From CAYLNK01 sp964384675 (GTDB lineage Bacteria; Acidobacteriota; Thermoanaerobaculia; UBA5066): a stretch of DNA of 12,334 bases. The notes beneath the pieces were generated by a model. It made no database searches. It saw nothing but the letters and a program-made list of their open reading frames with translations, and was not told where the DNA came from. Numbering within the stretch: the first letter of the stretch is position 1; every line of letters starts with the position of its first letter. The stretch spans positions 1 through 12,334 of the forward strand of contig CAYLNK010000198.1 in NCBI GenBank assembly GCA_964384675.1, read 5' to 3'. Shown here in pieces: positions 1 through 7,214 of the stretch. A program made the translations under genes and the position numbers.

Positions 1-738
1 AGATGGAACTCCTCGAAGAGCGGCTTGGCCACCGCGCGGGTGGAGTCGTGGGCGGACGTCCTCTTCGTGAACCTCGACCCTGCCGCCCCGCCCCTCGCGC
101 TGCCGCCGTGGCTCGAGCGGGCGAAGCTCCATGCGCTCGAGCGCGTGCGGCGGACCGACCACGAAGTGCGCGCCAACTGGAAGGTCGTCGTCGGGAACTT
201 CCAGGAGAGCCACCACTTCCCCTGGGTGCACCCGGGCCTCGAGGGGAAGACGCCGTGGGGCCGCTCGTCGAGCGTGATCGAGAGCGAGGCGTGGCTCGGC
301 GGGACCATGGAGCTGGCGCCCGGATTCGAGACCGTCTCGGCGAGCGGCGAGCGGCGTGGGCGCCCGTTCGTGGCCGCCCCGGAGGACCGTACACGCGTGC
401 ACGACGCCCTCGTCTTCCCTCTCCTGATGACGAGCCTCCAGCCCGACTACCTCCTCACCTACCGGCTCGCGCCCCTGGCCGTCGACCGGACGCTGGTGGT
501 GGCGGAGATCCACGCGCATCCGGGCGCCCGCGCCCCCGGAGGGGACCTCGACGACGTCTTCGGGTTCTGGGACCGCACCAACGCCGAGGACCGCGCGATC
601 TGCGAGCTGCAGCAGCGCGGCCTCACGTCGACGCGCGCCCGCACCTGCTACGCCGCGAGCGAGGACGGCCTCCACGCGTTCGAGCGGCTCGTCGCGGCGC
701 GGCTCCTCGCCGCTCTCGACGGGGAGGGTGCCGCGTGA
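1..738 (+). CDS. Rieske non-heme iron oxygenase, alpha subunit, C-terminal catalytic part (5' partial)
   Basis: This is the catalytic domain of a Rieske oxygenase, which activates O2 at a mononuclear iron with electrons from its own [2Fe-2S] domain. The reading frame is open from base 1, so the N-terminal Rieske domain lies outside the window and 245 residues are visible. The iron-site motif NFQESHHFPWVHP is clear: counting from base 1, Glu69, His72 and His77 fit the family pattern N-F-x-[DE]-x2-H-x4-H. The carboxylate ligand is probably Asp197 in NAEDRAICELQQRG. The short form and the CExxQRG-like end resemble choline, glycine-betaine or carnitine monooxygenases (GbcA/CntA-like) more than naphthalene-type dioxygenases, but the substrate cannot be read. 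The stop overlaps the next gene by four bases (GTGA), and a flavoenzyme follows, so the three are probably one operon. No reductase partner is in the window. Confidence 0.9.
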   Translation, partial: RWNSSKSGLATARVESWADVLFVNLDPAAPPLALPPWLERAKLHALERVRRTDHEVRANWKVVVGNFQESHHFPWVHPGLEGKTPWGRSSSVIESEAWLGGTMELAPGFETVSASGERRGRPFVAAPEDRTRVHDALVFPLLMTSLQPDYLLTYRLAPLAVDRTLVVAEIHAHPGARAPGGDLDDVFGFWDRTNAEDRAICELQQRGLTSTRARTCYAASEDGLHAFERLVAARLLAALDGEGAA

Positions 739-1583
739 CGGTGAAGCACGGGCAGATCTGGGGGCTCTTCGGGCAGCCGTTCCTCGACCTCTCGGACGTG
801 CTCGATCTCGCCCCCCTCGACGCGATCGACGCCGAGGTGTCGCGGGGCCTCGCCCAGGTCGAGACGCGGTACACGGGCGGGACGCTGAAGTGGATGGGCG
901 TGGTGGCGCCGTGGGCGATGGACGACGGCTACCCGGACGCCATGCACGTGCTCGAGGAGCTGCCCGACGAGGAGCTCGCGACGCTCGTCTCCCTGGCCGA
1001 CGACCCGGCCTCGATCGACCTCTCCGACCGCGCGAGCCTCCGGTTCGGCGACGAGACGGAGCACCCGTTCAGCCGCGCCCAGGAGCGGTGGCTGTCGTTC
1101 CGGCACGGGGTCTACTTCCCGTGGAAGGCCTGCTACCACCTCCTCGAGAACGACCGGTGGGAGGACAAGCACTCGGGCGCCGGCAAGGGGTTCGGAGACG
1201 AGGCGCGCGAGGTCTTCCCGGAGACGGTCCGCTTCCTCGAATCGCTCCCGTTCACGGAGATCGGCCGGGCCGTGATCTTCGGACTCGAGCCGAACGACCA
1301 CGCTCCGCTCCACCGCGACACCGAGCCGGGCGCCGCGCTGAAGGTGGCGCAGTCGATCTCCCTCTGCCCGCGCGGCGACAAGCGCTTCTACCTGCAGAAC
1401 GACGAGAGGGACGAGCCGCTGGTGGTCGGGGCGCGGGCGTACTGGTTCAACGACATGGACTACCACGGCGTCCTTCCCGACCCGTTCTTCCGCTACTCCA
1501 TCCGCGTGGACGGCGTCTTCGCTCCGGGGTTCGTCGAGAGGCTGCGGGACCGCGCCACGCGAGGACGGGGGGAGCCGCGCTGA
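735..1583 (+). CDS. Predicted HxD...H non-heme iron (2OG-like) dioxygenase, paralogue A
   Basis: This 282-residue protein of a family I cannot name looks like an Fe(II)/2-oxoglutarate-type oxygenase. The facial triad can be read as His193-Arg-Asp195 (in APLHRDTEP) and His244 (in MDYHG). Arg253 and Arg257 (in FFRYSIRVDG) are at the right distance to hold a co-substrate carboxylate. Strands around GDKRFYL and AYWFNDMDYHG fit a double-stranded beta-helix core. The roughly 160-residue N-terminal half contains the conserved blocks TGG, YFPWK and RWEDK, which also occur in the paralogue at 4987-5853. The GTG start overlaps the Rieske stop in a GTGA junction, and the end overlaps the flavoenzyme gene, indicating translational coupling. 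AspH-type hydroxylases have a similar H...R spacing, so a hydroxylase on a peptide or small amino-acid substrate is possible. Oxygenase chemistry is inferred from motifs only. Confidence 0.8.
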   Translation: MTVKHGQIWGLFGQPFLDLSDVLDLAPLDAIDAEVSRGLAQVETRYTGGTLKWMGVVAPWAMDDGYPDAMHVLEELPDEELATLVSLADDPASIDLSDRASLRFGDETEHPFSRAQERWLSFRHGVYFPWKACYHLLENDRWEDKHSGAGKGFGDEAREVFPETVRFLESLPFTEIGRAVIFGLEPNDHAPLHRDTEPGAALKVAQSISLCPRGDKRFYLQNDERDEPLVVGARAYWFNDMDYHGVLPDPFFRYSIRVDGVFAPGFVERLRDRATRGRGEPR

Positions 1584-2776
1584 CCCCGCTCCGGATCGTG
1601 GTCGTGGGCGCGGGGGTCTTCGGCGTGACGGCCGCGCTGGAGCTGCGCCGCCGCGGACACCGCGTGCGCCTCCTCGACCCGGGACCGCTCCCTCATCCGC
1701 TCGCCGCGTCCACCGACATCAGCAAGCTGGTGCGGATGGATTACGGCTCGGACGACGACTACACGGCGCTGGCCGTCGAGGCGCTTCCCGTCTGGCGGGA
1801 GTGGAACCGGACCCTCGGCCCCGGGCACTTCCAGGAGACCGGGATCCTCTTCCTCACCCGGGCGCCGCTCGCCGAGCGTCCCTTCGAGCGGGAGAGCTTC
1901 GAGCGCGCGACACGGCTCGGCTTCGCGCCCGAGAGGCTCATGCCGGACGCGCTCCGGCGCCGCTTCCCCGCCTTCGACGCGGACTCCTTCGTGGACGGCT
2001 ACTACAACCCGGCCGGAGGCTGGACCCCGAGCGGCCGGGTGGTGGCGGCGCTCCTCGAGCGGGCGCGGGCCGCCGGCGTCGAGGTGCTCGGCGGCGTCGC
2101 GTCGACACGCCTCCTCGAATCCGGCTCGCGCGTCCTCGGTGTCGTCGCCGCGGACGGCACGCGGCACGAGGCGGACCTGGTCGTCGTCGCCGCCGGCTCG
2201 TGGACGCCGCACCTCCTCCCGTTCACGAAGCCGTTCTTCCGCTCGACGGGAATGCCCGTCTGGTGGCTCCGACCGGCCGAGCGCGACGCCGCGCTCTTCA
2301 CGCCGCCCCGGCTCGCCGGCTTCTGCGCGGACATCACGGCGACCGGGTGGTACGGCTTCCCGCTCCACCCCGAGGAGGGCGTCGTCAAGATCGCCAACCA
2401 CGGGCCGGGACGGGAGATGCACCCGGAGTCGGCGGAGCGCGTCGTCACGCCCGAGGAAACCGGCCGGCTGCGCGACTTCCTGGCCGGGTCGCTGCCCGCA
2501 CTCTCCGAGGCTCCGATCGTGTACTCACGCGTCTGTCTCTACTGCGACACGTGGGACGGCCACTTCTGGATCGACCACGATCCCGAGCGCGAGGGCCTGG
2601 TCCTCGCCACGGGAGGGAGCGGCCACGCCCTGAAGTTCGCCCCGGTGCTGGGCCCGCTCGTCGCGGACGCCGTCGAGAGGAGGCCGGGACCGCTGTCGCG
2701 GAAGTTCCGGTGGCGGCCGGAGGTACGAGGCGCGAGGAGCGAGGAGGAGGCCCGGCACCAGGCCGGCCGGAGCTGA
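1580..2776 (+). CDS. FAD-dependent amine oxidase of the DAO family, monomeric sarcosine oxidase-like
   Basis: This 398-residue flavoprotein probably oxidises a secondary amine such as an N-methyl amino acid, giving H2O2 and an aldehyde. It opens with the dinucleotide-binding loop VVVGAGVFG (Gly10, Gly12, Gly15), with Asp33 at the end of the second strand. Residues important in Bacillus sarcosine oxidase appear at matching places: Arg52 (in SKLVRMDYG) and Lys352 (in SGHALKF) for the substrate carboxylate, and Cys319 (in VCLY) for covalent attachment of FAD. No ATG or GTG lies at the right place. The best start is CTG at 1580, which overlaps the previous stop (CTGA), follows a GGGGGAG ribosome site and keeps the MSOX numbering. 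GTG at 1598 is the alternative but trims the first strand. The tail beyond about residue 378 is longer than usual. It is third in the Rieske operon and ends convergently, four bases from the next gene. Confidence 0.9.
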   Translation: MTPLRIVVVGAGVFGVTAALELRRRGHRVRLLDPGPLPHPLAASTDISKLVRMDYGSDDDYTALAVEALPVWREWNRTLGPGHFQETGILFLTRAPLAERPFERESFERATRLGFAPERLMPDALRRRFPAFDADSFVDGYYNPAGGWTPSGRVVAALLERARAAGVEVLGGVASTRLLESGSRVLGVVAADGTRHEADLVVVAAGSWTPHLLPFTKPFFRSTGMPVWWLRPAERDAALFTPPRLAGFCADITATGWYGFPLHPEEGVVKIANHGPGREMHPESAERVVTPEETGRLRDFLAGSLPALSEAPIVYSRVCLYCDTWDGHFWIDHDPEREGLVLATGGSGHALKFAPVLGPLVADAVERRPGPLSRKFRWRPEVRGARSEEEARHQAGRS

Positions 2777-2780
2777 CGTT

Positions 2781-4085
2781 TCAGGGGCGGGCCGCAGGCT
2801 CCACGAGGACCGGCACGCTGACGGCGCGGTCGTCGGTCGCGCCGGCCTGGCGCCGCAGGTAGAGTCCGCTCGCCTCGCCGCCCACCAGGAAGACGCCGTA
2901 GTTGAGCGGCTGCCCGGGCGCGTCCGCCGAGCCGAGCGCCTCGAAGTACCGCTGGGCGATCCAGCGTCCCGGCCGCGCGTGCCTGAGCGACTCGGCCCAG
3001 GTGGCGTCGTCGACGTCGCGGCCGAGGATCACCTCGTCGCCTTCCGCCCCGTAGTCGCTCTTGAGCACCCAGCCCTCGCGGTCGGCGAGGAGGCGCTCGG
3101 GGTGGATCGTCTCGAGGCGGGAGGTGTACGGGACGTGCCGCTCGATGAGCCCGCGTCCCCGCGTCGAGAACCGGTGCACGTGCTCCCACATGAACGCCAT
3201 CGTTCGCTTGTTCTGCGGCACCACCGCCCCGAACGGGTTGATGACCGCCGTCCGCCTCTCGGCGCTGGCCCTGAGCGCCACCGTGAGCGGGTCGGCGAGC
3301 GGCAGGGAGTCGGGCAGGGTCTCGTCGTCCCAGGCGCTCGCCCTCTCGCCCCAGCCGTCCGTCTTGTAGTGGCGCAGGAGCGCGGCGACGGGGCTGCCGA
3401 AGAGCGTGGCGCGACCGCTCTCCTCCTCGACCCCCAGGTTGTACGGCGAGCCGAGGACCACCTCGAAGCCGCGGGCCTCCAGCCAGCCGCGGTAGAGGCG
3501 GATCACCGAGAGGTCCTCGGTGAACTCGGTCGGATAGACGATCCCGACGCGCCGCGGCGCGGGAGCGTCCACCAGCCTCTCGACGACGAGCTCCACCATG
3601 TCCCCGAAGCGGCGCGCGAGATCGGCGTTCGGATCGAGCAGCCCGGGCCGCTCGGCGGAGAGGAGCCGGCCGAGGACCACGGCCTCCGCCTCGCCGGTCG
3701 GCGTGTCGCAGTTCAGCTCGCTGATGACGTACCCCTCGGACGTCGCGAAGACGTCGGCGCGGGCGAGCGAGTGCCAGAGCGGCCGGGAGGTGTTCCACAT
3801 CAGCTGCTGCACCGGGGAGAGGCCGAAGAAGCCGTCGAGCAGCGCGTCGTCGTCGTCGACGAGCTGGCACGCCTCGTCGTACAGCTCGGCCACGTCCTCT
3901 CCGACCTTCGCCAGCGCGCGGTACGTCGTGGCGGGAAGGACCAACGGCTCGGTCGCGAAGCGGGGCTCGCCGTCCATCCACGGGTCTAGGATCACGCCTC
4001 CCGCCACCACGCGGCGCGCGAAGTCGTCGTACGCGTCGGTGGCCGGGGAGTCCGGGGCGGGAACGGGGGCGGCGCCCGGTGTCAC
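2781..4085 (-). CDS. ATP-grasp ligase of the glutathionylspermidine synthase (GSP_synth) family, YjfC-like
   Basis: This 434-residue protein matches the synthetase half of glutathionylspermidine synthase, which joins a carboxylate to an amine through an acyl-phosphate. Visible marks are SELNCDTPTGEAEA (Glu123, Asn125, Asp127), equivalent to the E-x-N-x-D-T-P-T signature of the family. A candidate ATP-binding Lys342 lies in VLKSDYGAEGDEV, and GVFLVGGEASGLYLRRQ is the C-terminal ATP-grasp strand region. No amidase domain is present, so it resembles stand-alone E. coli YjfC, not bifunctional Gsp. The GTG start overlaps the stop of the DUF350 gene by four bases (GTGA), so the two are co-translated. 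In E. coli, yjfC and yjfL (DUF350) also lie in one locus. The natural substrate of the stand-alone group is not known to me; peptide or protein tails and polyamines are candidates. Confidence 0.88.
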   Translation of the reverse strand: MTPGAAPVPAPDSPATDAYDDFARRVVAGGVILDPWMDGEPRFATEPLVLPATTYRALAKVGEDVAELYDEACQLVDDDDALLDGFFGLSPVQQLMWNTSRPLWHSLARADVFATSEGYVISELNCDTPTGEAEAVVLGRLLSAERPGLLDPNADLARRFGDMVELVVERLVDAPAPRRVGIVYPTEFTEDLSVIRLYRGWLEARGFEVVLGSPYNLGVEEESGRATLFGSPVAALLRHYKTDGWGERASAWDDETLPDSLPLADPLTVALRASAERRTAVINPFGAVVPQNKRTMAFMWEHVHRFSTRGRGLIERHVPYTSRLETIHPERLLADREGWVLKSDYGAEGDEVILGRDVDDATWAESLRHARPGRWIAQRYFEALGSADAPGQPLNYGVFLVGGEASGLYLRRQAGATDDRAVSVPVLVEPAARP

Positions 4086-4942
4086 GTGAGCCCGGCGATC
4101 GCGACCGCGGTGGCCACGTACGCCAGCGCCTCCATCGTCGCCATGCCGACGTTCCGGTCCACGCCGATCGCCTCGTCGAGAGCGCCGCCCCGCAGCGACG
4201 GCGCGCGGCCCAGGATCAGCCCCTGGACGATCACCTGCCGGACGGGATAGAGCGCCAGCGCCCCGGCGGTCACCCAGCCGTAGCCGGTGAGAGCGCTCCG
4301 CCACCCCTCGAAGTCCCCGCCGGTGAGCGCGCGCTGCACGATGAGGGCGACGGCCACCGTGATCCCCGCGTAGCTGAGGGCGGCGGCCAGGTTCTCGCCC
4401 TGGATCTGCTCCGAGTCGTCGTAGGTGGTGAGCGCGCGGAAGAGCGCGACGAAGAGGGCCAGCGTCGCGACCGCGAGGCCGAAGAAGGCGATCGAGAGAC
4501 CGAGGCCGCGCAGGTCGCTCCCGGCGATGGCGCGCGTGCCGAGGATCCCCACCGCCACGTAGTTGGCTCCGGCCGCCACGCCGGCGGCGGCGTTGCCGCT
4601 CTCCAGCTCGGCGGCGAGTGTCGCGCGGAGCAGGAGGCGGATGCCGATGCCGCCCACGATCTGGATCAGACAGACCCCCGCCGCGGAGAACGCGGCCGCC
4701 CACAGCGCCGCGCTCGCGAGGGAGTCGTGGGTGAGCGCCTCCTTCACGATGCCGGGGACGAGGAGGAGCACGGCCAGCACGTGCCCGCTCTGCACGAGGA
4801 GGTAGGCGACGTTGCGTCCCTGCGCGTCACGCGGGAGCGTGTGCGCCGGCGACGCGAGCCGTTGCAGCGCGTGGAACAGCAGCAGCAGCAGGATGCCCGT
4901 CCCGGTCGCGAAGACGAAACGTGTCAGCGTGTCGACCTGCAT
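4082..4942 (-). CDS. Integral membrane protein with two DUF350 units (YjfL-like)
   Basis: This 286-residue inner-membrane protein has about eight hydrophobic helices, arranged as two four-helix units. The first spans roughly residues 7-140 and the second 145-286. Each unit ends with the short polar DUF350 signature before its last helix: ELESGNAAAGVAAGANYVAVGI in the first, and DRNVGMATMEALAYVA in the second. Two tandem units give about twice the length of a single DUF350 protein. ATG at 4942 is the only sensible start. It has no Shine-Dalgarno sequence, and a -10-like box ends seven bases upstream, so the message is probably leaderless. It is the first gene of an operon with the ATP-grasp ligase, an association also found in enterobacteria. 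A membrane-stress or transport role is often proposed for such loci, but the biochemical function is unknown. Confidence 0.88.
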   Translation of the reverse strand: MQVDTLTRFVFATGTGILLLLLFHALQRLASPAHTLPRDAQGRNVAYLLVQSGHVLAVLLLVPGIVKEALTHDSLASAALWAAAFSAAGVCLIQIVGGIGIRLLLRATLAAELESGNAAAGVAAGANYVAVGILGTRAIAGSDLRGLGLSIAFFGLAVATLALFVALFRALTTYDDSEQIQGENLAAALSYAGITVAVALIVQRALTGGDFEGWRSALTGYGWVTAGALALYPVRQVIVQGLILGRAPSLRGGALDEAIGVDRNVGMATMEALAYVATAVAIAGLT

Positions 4943-4948
4943 CGGGTG

Positions 4949-4954
4949 ATCTTA
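4949..4954 (-). promoter_or_regulatory. Candidate -10 box for the DUF350/ATP-grasp operon
   Basis: On the minus strand this reads TAAGAT, four of six matches to TATAAT. Transcription would start about seven bases downstream, at or next to the A of the ATG at 4942, giving a leaderless message. This agrees with the missing ribosome-binding site. The -35 region is weak and overlaps the opposing promoter. Confidence 0.4.
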
Positions 4955-4972
4955 GCGGACGGATCCCGCTGC

Positions 4973-4978
4973 TATCCT
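4973..4978 (+). promoter_or_regulatory. Candidate -10 box for the paralogue-B operon
   Basis: TATCCT sits in the context GCTATCCTTTCCGG. Thirteen of these fourteen bases recur at 9826-9839 in front of the thioesterase gene. The expected transcription start, about 4985, is two bases before the ATG at 4987, so the transcript is probably leaderless. No good -35 hexamer is visible. Confidence 0.5.
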
Positions 4979-4986
4979 TTCCGGCG

Positions 4987-5853
4987 ATGCAGGGGGCGAT
5001 CCTCACCCGACCGTCCGGGCCCGCGGTTGCCGGGCCGCCGCGAGGGGTCTTCGGCCGGCCGTTCGTCACGCTGGACGATCTCTTCGACCTCTCCGGGCTT
5101 CCGGCGATCCACGACGAGATCTGCCTCGCGCTCTCGCAGATGCCGACCTCCTACACGGGAGGGAGCCACCGGGCCATGGGGATCATGCCCCCGGGGCTCG
5201 AGGGCGAGGCGCTCGTCGATTACCAGGAGGTGATCCACGGGCTCGACGACACGGGCTTCGCCACGTTCCGGAGCCTCGCGGACGACCCCGCCGCCATCGA
5301 CCCGGCCCGGCGCGCCTCCCTGGAGTTCGGCGAGGAGCGCGACGTTCCGCTCTCGACACGGCAGATGCTGTGGCTGAAGATGCGCCACCGTGTCTACTTC
5401 CCGTGGAAGGTCTACGCCGAGCTCATCCCCAACGAGCGGTGGGAGGACAAGGCGAATCCCGCCGGCAAGCGCTTCACGCGCCGCGCCGAGGCTCTCCTCC
5501 CGAGGACGATCGCGTTCGTGAGGAGCCTTCCGTTCACCCACGTCGGCCGCTGCAACGTGATGGGCCTCGAGGCGCACGACCACGGCACCGTTCACCGGGA
5601 CGGCGAGCCCTCCGCCCAGGTGGAGCCCGACCCGTTCCTGACGATCTGCCCCGCCGGCGACAAGCGGCTCTACGTGCTCGACACGGCGAGCGGGGGCCGG
5701 ATCCCGGTGGAGGGGCGCGTGGTCTGGTTCAACGACCACGACTACCACGGCGTCCACGCGGACCCGTTCTTCCGCTACTCGGTGCGCGTGGACGGCGCGT
5801 TCACGCCGGCTTTCCGCGAGACCCTCGTCGCGCGCTACGGGAGGCAGCCGTGA
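4987..5853 (+). CDS. Predicted HxD...H non-heme iron (2OG-like) dioxygenase, paralogue B
   Basis: This 288-residue protein is a clear paralogue of the one at 735-1583. It shares the blocks FG-PF, TGG, YFPWK, RWEDK and SLPFT, the site VHRDGEP, the strand GDKR-Y, and WFND-DYHGV--DPFFRYS-RVDG. By eye the two are roughly 40 to 45 percent identical. The predicted iron ligands are His203, Asp205 and His254, with Arg263 or Arg267 for co-substrate binding. The ATG at 4987 is chosen because upstream in-frame starts would lie inside the divergent DUF350 gene. This start leaves about ten more N-terminal residues, rich in Pro and Gly, than paralogue A. The stop overlaps the GTG of the next gene (GTGA), so it is translationally coupled to the exported unknown protein. 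The exported protein, or its precursor in the cytoplasm, is a plausible substrate, but this is only inference from context. Confidence 0.8.
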   Translation: MQGAILTRPSGPAVAGPPRGVFGRPFVTLDDLFDLSGLPAIHDEICLALSQMPTSYTGGSHRAMGIMPPGLEGEALVDYQEVIHGLDDTGFATFRSLADDPAAIDPARRASLEFGEERDVPLSTRQMLWLKMRHRVYFPWKVYAELIPNERWEDKANPAGKRFTRRAEALLPRTIAFVRSLPFTHVGRCNVMGLEAHDHGTVHRDGEPSAQVEPDPFLTICPAGDKRLYVLDTASGGRIPVEGRVVWFNDHDYHGVHADPFFRYSVRVDGAFTPAFRETLVARYGRQP

Positions 5854-7214
5854 GCGACTCCCAGAAGCCCCCCGTGGCGTTCCCTCCCGAGCCCGATGCC
5901 GGGGGCGAGCTCGAGCGCGACGTCCACCTCGACAAGCCGGGCATCGTCGGCGCGCGCTGGTGGCACAAGTCCCTCATGGCCGAGGACGCGGCCCTGAGCC
6001 GGCGTTCCGCGCTGAAGGGGCTCGCGGTGATGGGTGGCGTGATCGGCGGGATCGGTTTCGCCGGGTACGGCATCTCGAGGCTCGCGCTGCTCGGGTCGGA
6101 GCGGAGCGAGACGACGTCGCTGGCGACGCGCTCGTCGCTCGCGATGCAGAAGCTGTACGGCTGGGACTTCGGGGCCCGCGGGACGCCGCTCGTCTTCGAC
6201 GGGAAGACCGAGGCCCCCTTCGTGCGCGCCGAGCTCGAGAAGCTCGGCGCGGTGATGCAGCCGAGGCTCAACGCGAAGTTCTACGTCGGCACCCTCGTCG
6301 AGTCGCTCCTCGCCAGCCCGAAAGTCGAGCTGCCGGCCCCGCCCGACGGCTCCCCGAAGGCGGACGCCGGCCCGTTCAGCCGCCTCGCCGACGTGATCGT
6401 CCCGATCGCGACGCCGGCCATGGAGCGGGCGTACCGCGTGGGCGAGGCGCTCGCGCGGCTCTGTGCCGACCGCCAGCACCTGGCCGTCCTCGCCGACCTG
6501 CCGGGCCCGGAGGCGGTCGCGTTCGCGGCCGGTGCGTGCGGCCTCTTCGAGCCGGTGCTCCTCTTCGACAACTGGCCGCACCCGCACGGCGTGGTGCCGT
6601 CGCACCTCACCCTGGCCGCGCTCGCCTACTACCAGCCCCGCTTCGCGGAGCAGGCGGCGGCACGCCGGTTCGCCGAGCCGCTCTTCGTCCTCGACCGCGC
6701 GCGCCTCTCGGCGTACCACGAGGAGAGCGACCGGTTCGACAACCGGTATTACGCTCGCGTCCCGAAGCTCCAGACGCTGGCCCGCGACGGCATCAAGGGT
6801 CTCCTCTACGTGGTCGGCTCCGCGGCCGACCTGCCCGAGCCCGACGACCTGAACGGCCTCCTGTCCGAGACGGGCGCGCCGGCCGTCGTCGACGTCCGGG
6901 CGCTGTCGCTGGCCGACTTCGACAGCGACCCGCCGTCCTCGGCGCCGGGACCGCTCTTCTACGGCGGCTCGCCGGCGACGGACGGGAGCTTCGCGTCCAG
7001 CTATCCGGAGTCCGACGGCGGCTCGGCGCCGCCGGGCACGCGGAGGACCGCGACCGCCGCGCACCTCTTCCAGGCCCGGACGGGCGCGAGCTCCACGCCC
7101 CCGAGCAACCTCGGAAAGGTGGCGGTCGTCGTCACCGCGTCCGGGCTCCTCGTCGCGGCGGCGCTCGACCGGAAAGGCTCCATGAACCGCTTCTCGGGGG
7201 GCTGGGGGGGGTAG
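5850..7214 (+). CDS. Unrecognised exported or membrane-anchored protein with Tat-like signal and Gly-Gly C-terminus
   Basis: I do not recognise this 454-residue protein. After a polar head of about 49 residues comes a twin-arginine-like stretch, SRRSALKGLAVMGG (Arg51, Arg52, Lys56), then a hydrophobic segment to about residue 82. Either Tat export or a single N-terminal membrane anchor is possible. Residues 90-350 look globular, with a run DNWPHPHGVVPSHL and several Tyr-rich strands. Residues 365-420 are Ser/Gly/Pro-rich. A second hydrophobic stretch (about 423-439) is followed by the short tail MNRFSGGWGG at the C-terminus. The central domain would then lie outside the cytoplasm. The GTG start overlaps the dioxygenase stop and has a GGGAGGC ribosome site. 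The last codons are G6-CT-G8 directly before the TAG. The Gly-Gly tail beside an ATP-grasp ligase locus suggests a possible conjugation substrate, without proof. Confidence 0.8.
   Translation: MSDSQKPPVAFPPEPDAGGELERDVHLDKPGIVGARWWHKSLMAEDAALSRRSALKGLAVMGGVIGGIGFAGYGISRLALLGSERSETTSLATRSSLAMQKLYGWDFGARGTPLVFDGKTEAPFVRAELEKLGAVMQPRLNAKFYVGTLVESLLASPKVELPAPPDGSPKADAGPFSRLADVIVPIATPAMERAYRVGEALARLCADRQHLAVLADLPGPEAVAFAAGACGLFEPVLLFDNWPHPHGVVPSHLTLAALAYYQPRFAEQAAARRFAEPLFVLDRARLSAYHEESDRFDNRYYARVPKLQTLARDGIKGLLYVVGSAADLPEPDDLNGLLSETGAPAVVDVRALSLADFDSDPPSSAPGPLFYGGSPATDGSFASSYPESDGGSAPPGTRRTATAAHLFQARTGASSTPPSNLGKVAVVVTASGLLVAAALDRKGSMNRFSGGWGG

Noticed and set aside
3..734. An N-terminal extension of paralogue A by about 244 codons
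   Set aside because: The stretch overlaps the Rieske gene in another frame and is Arg/Pro-rich. GTG 735 with a GTGA overlap explains the start.
4921..4986. An upstream GTG start for paralogue B
   Set aside because: It would overlap the start of the divergent DUF350 gene and the promoter boxes; the added residues have no counterpart in paralogue A.
4079..5233. A 384-codon plus-strand open frame over the DUF350 gene
   Set aside because: The minus-strand DUF350 protein has clear family signatures and membrane helices, while this frame gives an Arg/Gly/Glu-rich polypeptide without features.
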